This document shows, piece after piece, positions 42,528 to 46,836 of a stretch of 46,836 bases of DNA (the stretch's first letter is position 1; every line of letters starts with the position of its first letter). The stretch comes from Nonomuraea aridisoli (GTDB taxonomy: Bacteria; Actinomycetota; Actinomycetes; Streptosporangiales; Streptosporangiaceae), in NCBI RefSeq assembly GCF_003236395.1, contig NZ_POUD01000037.1, positions 1 through 46,836 of the forward strand. Direction: 5' to 3'. The translations under genes and the position numbers were made by a program. The notes beneath the pieces are model-generated. The model saw only the letters and a program-made list of their open reading frames with translations, had not been told where the DNA came from and did not search any database.

Positions 42528-43530
42528 CGGGAAGGCCCACCTGCGTCCCCGTGACGAGGTGCTGCTGCGGGTGGAGGATCTGGTCGTGGAGTTCCCCGCG
42601 GGCCGCGGCCGCACCGTGCGCGCGGTCTCCGGGGTGAGCTTCGACCTGGCGCGCGGCGAGACGCTCGGCATCGTCGGCGAGTCGGGCTGCGGCAAGTCGA
42701 GCGCGGCGCGGGCGCTCGTCCAGCTCCCGCCGCCCCGCTCGGGCTCGGTACGGCTCGACGGCCGCGAGCTGACCACGCTGCGCGGGGAGGCGCTGCGCCG
42801 CACCCGCCGGCAGCTCCAGATGATCTTCCAGGACCCGATCTCCTCCCTCAACCCCCGCCGCCGCGTCCGCGAGATCGTCGGCGAGGGCCCCCGCGTGTGG
42901 AACCTGCCCGGCGACCGCGTGGACGAGGTGCTGGAGGCGGTCGGCCTCGACCCCGCGACCGCCGCGGTACGCCGGCCGCACGAGTTCTCCGGCGGGCAGT
43001 GCCAGCGCATCTCGATCGCCCGGGCGCTGATCCTCGACCCGGAGGTGGTGATCTGCGACGAGCCGGTCTCCGCGCTGGACGTCTCCGTGCAGGCCCAGAT
43101 CCTCGGCCTGCTGGAGGACCTCAAGGCGCGTTACCGGCTCACGCTCGTCTTCATCGCCCACGACCTGGCCGTGGTCAAGAACGTCAGCGACCGCATCATG
43201 GTGATGTATCTGGGCAAGGTGTGCGAGCTGGCGCCGAGCGCCGACCTGATCAGCCGGCCCGCGCACCCGTACACGCGGGCCCTGATCGCCTCGATCCCCG
43301 ACGGCGGGCTCGACCTGCCGCCGTCCGACACCCTGATCAGCGGCGAGCCGCCGTCGCCGGTCGACCCTCCGTCGGGCTGCCGGTTCCGTACGCGCTGCCC
43401 GCGGGCGCGGGAGCGGTGCGCCGCCGAGGAGCCGCAGATCCGGCAGGTGGGCGAGGACCACTGGCTGGCCTGCCATTTTCCGGCGCTGCCGGACCCAGAA
43501 CCACCCGTTGAAGACAGCAACAAGGAGTGA
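42517..43530 (+). CDS. ABC transporter ATP-binding protein (DppF/OppF type)
   Basis: 337 residues from GTG 42517. Walker A VGESGCGKS, Q-loop IFQDPISSLNPRRRV, a signature slightly off canonical (FSGGQCQRISIARAL), Walker B VVICDEPVSALDVSV and the oligopeptide-type C-terminal Cys motif CRFRTRCPRARERC. The LDVSVQAQIL segment is usual for this subfamily. It would form a heterodimer with the ATPase half of the upstream fusion. Confidence 0.95.
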   Translation: MAGSGKAHLRPRDEVLLRVEDLVVEFPAGRGRTVRAVSGVSFDLARGETLGIVGESGCGKSSAARALVQLPPPRSGSVRLDGRELTTLRGEALRRTRRQLQMIFQDPISSLNPRRRVREIVGEGPRVWNLPGDRVDEVLEAVGLDPATAAVRRPHEFSGGQCQRISIARALILDPEVVICDEPVSALDVSVQAQILGLLEDLKARYRLTLVFIAHDLAVVKNVSDRIMVMYLGKVCELAPSADLISRPAHPYTRALIASIPDGGLDLPPSDTLISGEPPSPVDPPSGCRFRTRCPRARERCAAEEPQIRQVGEDHWLACHFPALPDPEPPVEDSNKE

Positions 43531-43538
43531 CCGCCAGC

Positions 43539-44762
43539 ATGGCCATCGATTTCACCCTCGCCCCGGAGCACGAAGAGATCCGCAAGCGGGTCCGCGCCTT
43601 CATCCAGGGCACCGTCGCCCCCGCCATGGAGGAGGTCGGGGAGGGCGACCGCGAGGCGTACCTCAAGACCATCTTCGGCCTGCGCAAGCAGGCCAGGGCC
43701 GAGGGCCTGTGGCTGCCGCACATGCCGAAGGAGTGGGGCGGCATGGGCCTCGGCCACGTCGAGCTGGCCATGGTGCAGTCGGAGGCGGCCAAGACCCGCA
43801 TCGGGCCGTGGGTGCTCAACTGCCAGGCTCCCGACGAGGGCAACATGCACACGCTGCTGCACTGGGCGACGGACGAGCAGAAGGAGAAGTACCTGCGTCC
43901 CCTCCTGGAGGGGACGAAGTCGTCCTGCTTCGCCATGACCGAGCCCGAGGTGGCGGGCTCCGACCCCACCCTGATCCGCACGGAGGCCGTCCGCGACGGC
44001 GACGAGTGGATCATCAACGGCCACAAGTGGTTCATCTCCAACGCCCGCCGCGCGAGCTTCGCCATCCTCATCGCGCGGACGGAGAAGGACGTGCCGGAGG
44101 GCTCGCGCGGCGCCAACACCGCCTTCCTCGTGGACCTGCCCTCGCAGGGCTGGAACGACGTCCGCGAGGTCGAGACGATGCACGGCTCCACCGGCCACAG
44201 CGAGATCGTCATCAAGGACCTGCGCCTGCCCGACAGCCAGGTGCTCGGCGGCCGGGGCAACGGCCACCGCCTCGGGCAGTACCGGCTCGGCCCGGCCCGC
44301 CTGGCCCACTGCATGCGGTGGATCTCACAGGCGGAGACGGCGCTCGACATGATGGTCGACCGGGCGCTCAACCGCTACAGCCACGGCTCGCTGCTGGCCG
44401 AGAAGCAGGGCATCCAGTGGCTGATCGCCGACTCGGCGATGGAGCTCTACCAGTGCAAGCTGATGGTGCTGCACGCCGCTTCCAAGATCGACAAGGGCGA
44501 GGACTTCCGCACGGAGGTCTCGATGGCCAAGCACTTCGTCGCCAACAGCCTCAACCGGATCGTGGACCGGGCGATCCAGGTGCACGGCGCCCTCGGCTAC
44601 TCGACGGACACGCCGCTGGCGAACATGTTCCAGCACGCCCGCTGGGCCCGCTTCGCCGACGGCGCCGACGAGATCCACCAGATGCGCATCGCCGAGCGCA
44701 CGATCGCCGCCTACCGCGCCACCGGCTCCACCAGCTCCGCCACCGGCGACCTGCCCCTGTAG
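43539..44762 (+). CDS. Acyl-CoA dehydrogenase
   Basis: 407 residues from ATG 43539; AAGGAG at 43522-43527 rules out the GTG overlapping it. The three-part acyl-CoA dehydrogenase fold is clear: helical N-domain, beta middle domain with FAMTEPEVAGSDPTLIRTEA and WIINGHKWFISNA, and helical C-domain with IQVHGALGYSTDTPLANMFQ. The C-terminal DGADEIHQMRIAERTI resembles the ACAD10/11-like group. It oxidises an acyl-CoA with FAD. It lies 8 bp after an ABC ATPase gene, so it is probably transcribed with the importer and may degrade the imported molecule. Confidence 0.93.
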   Translation: MAIDFTLAPEHEEIRKRVRAFIQGTVAPAMEEVGEGDREAYLKTIFGLRKQARAEGLWLPHMPKEWGGMGLGHVELAMVQSEAAKTRIGPWVLNCQAPDEGNMHTLLHWATDEQKEKYLRPLLEGTKSSCFAMTEPEVAGSDPTLIRTEAVRDGDEWIINGHKWFISNARRASFAILIARTEKDVPEGSRGANTAFLVDLPSQGWNDVREVETMHGSTGHSEIVIKDLRLPDSQVLGGRGNGHRLGQYRLGPARLAHCMRWISQAETALDMMVDRALNRYSHGSLLAEKQGIQWLIADSAMELYQCKLMVLHAASKIDKGEDFRTEVSMAKHFVANSLNRIVDRAIQVHGALGYSTDTPLANMFQHARWARFADGADEIHQMRIAERTIAAYRATGSTSSATGDLPL

Positions 44763-44770
44763 CCAGAGCC

Positions 44771-44803
44771 GCGTCCCCCGGCCGGCGCGGCGCCGGGGGA
44801 CGC
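44771..44803. terminator. Strong bidirectional hairpin between convergent genes
   Basis: GCGTCCCCCGGC (44771-44782) pairs perfectly with its complement at 44792-44803 across a 9-nt loop. It occupies the gap between the acyl-CoA dehydrogenase and azoreductase stops and lacks a U-tract. It is the strongest terminator-like stem I found in the window. Confidence 0.7.
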
Positions 44804-44816
44804 CGGCCGCGAGGGC

Positions 44817-45458
44817 TCAGGCGGCGATCGGCGACCAGAGGTCGTCGATCGCGCGTTCCGCCGCCGCGAGGCTCTGCTCGGCCAGCGGGATCAGGGGCGT
44901 CATGGCCGGGGTCGTCCTGGCGAGGGTGAGCTCGGCCTCGATGAAGCGCGGCTCCAGGCCGGTGATCGCCAGCCCGTGCGGGAACCATGGGAGGGCGTGG
45001 TCCCATCCTTCGCGGGGCGCGCCCGGGCCGTAGCCGCCGCCCCGGGTGGCGAGCACGACGAACTCGCGCCCGCCGAGCCGCCCCTCCTGGGTCTCGGGGT
45101 CGAAGGCCAGGCCGGGGGCGATGAGGTGGTCGACCCAGGCCTTCACACTGCTCGGCGCGCCGTAGTTGTACAGCGGCAGGCCCAGCACGATCGTGTCGGC
45201 CGCCTTCACCTCCTCGACCAGCACCTGGGTGAGCTTCCAGGACTCGGCCTGGGCCGGCGTGTGCTGCTCGGGCGGCAGCAGCCGGGCCAGGCCGCCGGCC
45301 TCGTCGAGGTGGGGAAGAGGGTCGGCGCCCAGGTCGCGGTAGGCGACGGTGCCGTCGGGGTGCGCCGCGCGCCAGGCGGCCACGGCCCGGGCGGTGAGCC
45401 GGCGGCTGACCGAGTGGCCGCCCTGGATGCTCGCGTCGATATGCAGCAGGTGAGGCAT
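44817..45458 (-). CDS. FMN-dependent NADH-azoreductase-like NAD(P)H oxidoreductase
   Basis: 213 residues from ATG 45458 (GAAGGA 9 nt upstream). A flavodoxin-2 fold: phosphate-binding start LLHIDASIQGGHSVSRRL, then TIVLGLPLYNYGAPSSVKAW and ATRGGGYGPG, which contact FMN. AzoR/MdaB relatives reduce quinones, azo and nitro compounds with NAD(P)H. It is divergent from a MarR gene, the usual layout for quinone- or redox-responsive control. Confidence 0.92.
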   Translation of the reverse strand: MPHLLHIDASIQGGHSVSRRLTARAVAAWRAAHPDGTVAYRDLGADPLPHLDEAGGLARLLPPEQHTPAQAESWKLTQVLVEEVKAADTIVLGLPLYNYGAPSSVKAWVDHLIAPGLAFDPETQEGRLGGREFVVLATRGGGYGPGAPREGWDHALPWFPHGLAITGLEPRFIEAELTLARTTPAMTPLIPLAEQSLAAAERAIDDLWSPIAA

Positions 45459-45476
45459 GCTGTTTAGTCCTTCATG

Positions 45477-45501
45477 AATCGTTTGTGTTGCACCAATGAT
45501 T
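45477..45501. promoter_or_regulatory. Candidate MarR operator between azoreductase and marR
   Basis: AATCGTTTG and CCAATGATT form an inverted repeat (7 of 9 pairs) with a 7-bp spacer in the 85-bp divergent gap, a relatively AT-rich spot. It lies 19 bp from the azoreductase start. Confidence 0.4.
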
Positions 45502-45543
45502 AGCGGCACGGGGATAGAACGTCAACTCGGTTAGGCTTGTTCC

Positions 45544-46017
45544 ATGACGTCGCTGCCCGTGGTCAACCAGCCGGTGCACCGGTCGGGCGCGCTGCTCGAC
45601 CACCTCGCGCGTCGCATCCGCACGCGCAGCGAGGCGGTGCTCGCGCCGCTCGGCCTGCGGCCTCGCCACCTCATCGCGCTGACGGTGCTGCGGGCCCGGG
45701 GAGGCATCACCCAGCAGGCGCTCAGCACCACCCTCGAGATGGACGGCACCAACGTCGTCAGCCTGCTCAACGAGCTCGAGGCCGAGGGGCTCATCGAACG
45801 GCGGCGCTCGCCCGAGGACCGCCGCCGCCATGTCGTCGAGCTCACGCAGGCCGGCGTGGAGCGGCTCGCGAAGGCCGAGTTCGTGCTCGCCGCGGTCGAG
45901 GACGAGGTGCTCGCCGCGCTCGACGACAACCACCGCGAGCAGCTCTACCACCTGCTCGTGCAGGCGGTCGAGGGCCACGGCACGATCTGCCCGCCCGACG
46001 ACGAGCCGGCCACCTGA
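45544..46017 (+). CDS. MarR-family transcriptional regulator
   Basis: 157 residues. Winged helix at about residues 40-100 (LRPRHLIALTVLRARGGITQ, STTLEMDGTNVVSLLNELEA, IERRRSPEDRRRHVVELTQAG), the DRR wing being highly diagnostic. Divergent from the azoreductase and likely its repressor, also controlling itself. There is no strong ribosome site before ATG 45544, so translation may be nearly leaderless. Confidence 0.93.
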   Translation: MTSLPVVNQPVHRSGALLDHLARRIRTRSEAVLAPLGLRPRHLIALTVLRARGGITQQALSTTLEMDGTNVVSLLNELEAEGLIERRRSPEDRRRHVVELTQAGVERLAKAEFVLAAVEDEVLAALDDNHREQLYHLLVQAVEGHGTICPPDDEPAT

Positions 46018-46029
46018 CGCGCCGGCGCG
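46018..46029. terminator. GC palindrome after marR
   Basis: CGCGCCGGCGCG is a perfect 12-bp palindrome immediately after the MarR stop and 7 bp from the stop of the convergent DUF6879 gene. The stem is short, so this is tentative. Confidence 0.3.
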
Positions 46030-46036
46030 CCCGCGG

Positions 46037-46606
46037 TCAGACGGGCGTCCGGGGCGCGGGCAGCGGCACGATCTCGCGCTCGTAGTAGGTCCGGAGGTCC
46101 TCGCCCATCGCGAACAACTTGTCCAGCTCGCCGCGGCAGGCGTCGATCACCTCGGGGTCGTCGATCCGCCGCGCCCCGCTGTGGGCGCCGCGGGAGTCGT
46201 ACGTCACCTCGTACATGACCGTCGTGCCCAGCACCACGAGCTCCGGCAGGCGGCGGCTGCCCTCCAGGTCGAGCACCTCGGCGGCGTCGAGGACGCGCAC
46301 CTGCTCGGCGCTCCCCCCGCGCAGCGCCAGGACGTGCATCTCCCACCGCAGGTAGGGCGTGACCGGCCGCTCGACGACACGGATGCGCCGGCACGGAAAG
46401 CGGCGCACCGGGCGGCCGTCGCCGATCAGCTTGACGGACCGGTCCCAGTCGCTCTCCCGCGCCGGCGCCCGGCTCTCGTGAAAGCCCTGGACCCGCTCCA
46501 GCTTCCAGAAAACGCCGTCGATTTTCCGGAACTCCGGCCAGAAATCGTCGAGATATTCCTCCGCACTCAGCAAGACACCTGATATCTCGTGAATGCGCTC
46601 CAGCAT
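46037..46606 (-). CDS. DUF6879-family protein
   Basis: 189 residues from ATG 46606, preceded by GAGGGA at 8 nt. The pattern FWKLERVQGF near residue 35, then RIRVVERPVTPYLRWEMHVL, matches what I know of DUF6879, an uncharacterised actinobacterial family often found beside XRE/HTH regulators. No such regulator is visible here, but the upstream side of the gene is close to the window edge. There is no signal peptide or membrane segment. Function unknown. Confidence 0.82.
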   Translation of the reverse strand: MLERIHEISGVLLSAEEYLDDFWPEFRKIDGVFWKLERVQGFHESRAPARESDWDRSVKLIGDGRPVRRFPCRRIRVVERPVTPYLRWEMHVLALRGGSAEQVRVLDAAEVLDLEGSRRLPELVVLGTTVMYEVTYDSRGAHSGARRIDDPEVIDACRGELDKLFAMGEDLRTYYEREIVPLPAPRTPV

Positions 46607-46836
46607 AAGGAATGTCCCTCGTCGGCCACGGACGGCCCGCATCTCGGCCGCCTATTTTCGCAGGTCAACCACTACCTATCACCGAAAAGCCACCATTGTC
46701 GAGCCACCTGCGGCCGCGCCGGGCGAATATCGCCGAGCCCGAGCGCGGATTTCTCCATGCCCCCGGCTCCCCGCTTTCCCGTTCCCCGGGGAGAACGACC
46801 GGCAGAACACGCCAACCCCGATTCAAACCCCGGAAC
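46607..46836. other. Non-coding right edge upstream of the DUF6879 gene
   Basis: About 230 bp, AT-richer than average, holding the presumed promoter of the DUF6879 gene. A 7-bp inverted repeat (CGCAGGT 46659-46665, ACCTGCG 46706-46712) is far apart and may be chance. I see no ORF or RNA gene. Confidence 0.45.

Noticed and set aside
40602..43124. An 840-residue minus-strand open frame across the ABC genes
   Set aside because: The plus strand encodes a permease-ATPase fusion and an ATPase with all Walker motifs; the antisense frame has no recognisable domain.
46810..46836. A tRNA T-arm-like sequence at the right edge (CCCCGATTCAAACCCC)
   Set aside because: The flanking bases on the two sides are not complementary, the loop lacks the TTC pattern, and no acceptor or anticodon arm is visible.

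Overview
This is a high-GC, densely coded actinobacterial chromosome segment, most like a Streptosporangiales genome (Nonomuraea and relatives). The reasons are strong GC3, frequent GTG starts, many ATGA/GTGA translational overlaps, a sugar ABC importer without its own ATPase, and lineage-typical DUF6745-, DUF6879- and CGNR-type genes. I see no rRNA, tRNA, CRISPR array, insertion sequence, phage gene or attachment site. The window is accessory metabolism and transport, wired by many local regulators.

Layout. 1-14.2 kb is a patchwork of small units: a DUF6745-like gene with a small partner, a LysR/MFS divergent pair, a CGNR regulator opposite an arginase-family enzyme, an ACC deaminase opposite an ECF sigma factor, an alpha/beta hydrolase, a WYL regulator opposite a Rid protein, a secreted DUF4434 protein, an SDR, a small membrane protein and a secreted S15 peptidase.

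14.4-27.9 kb is the most coherent system: a LacI-controlled sugar-acid utilisation locus. Leftward from the lacI region run two sugar ABC permeases, a lipoprotein binding protein, a Gfo/Idh/MocA oxidoreductase and an esterase. Rightward run a uronate-dehydrogenase-like SDR, a KdgD-type 5-dehydro-4-deoxyglucarate dehydratase, an enolase-superfamily sugar-acid dehydratase or cycloisomerase, a Gfo/Idh/MocA-DUF6807 fusion and a GH42 beta-galactosidase. Five LacI-type operator-like sequences lie in the two gaps around lacI, including a 21-bp element repeated with 19/21 identity on either side of it. My reading is uptake and trimming of a galactose- and uronate-containing glycan, with the uronate oxidised in the udh / lactone cycloisomerase / kdgD style known from Agrobacterium.

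27.9-33.8 kb holds a polar amino-acid ABC importer in an operon with a YtcJ-like amidohydrolase, opposite a LysR gene. That LysR gene overlaps a convergent TetR gene tail-to-tail through a 12-bp tandem repeat read by both. 34.3-37.9 kb is a tight three-gene operon: secreted metallophosphoesterase, MFS transporter with a repeat-expanded central loop, and membrane-anchored beta-propeller protein.

38.0-44.8 kb is a peptide/nickel-type ABC operon containing a permease-ATPase fusion and ending in an acyl-CoA dehydrogenase. It is headed by a perfect 26-bp palindrome over the likely promoter. The right end carries a divergent azoreductase/MarR pair and a DUF6879 gene. Several convergent gene pairs are separated by hairpins, in two cases with a stop codon inside or at the edge of the stem.
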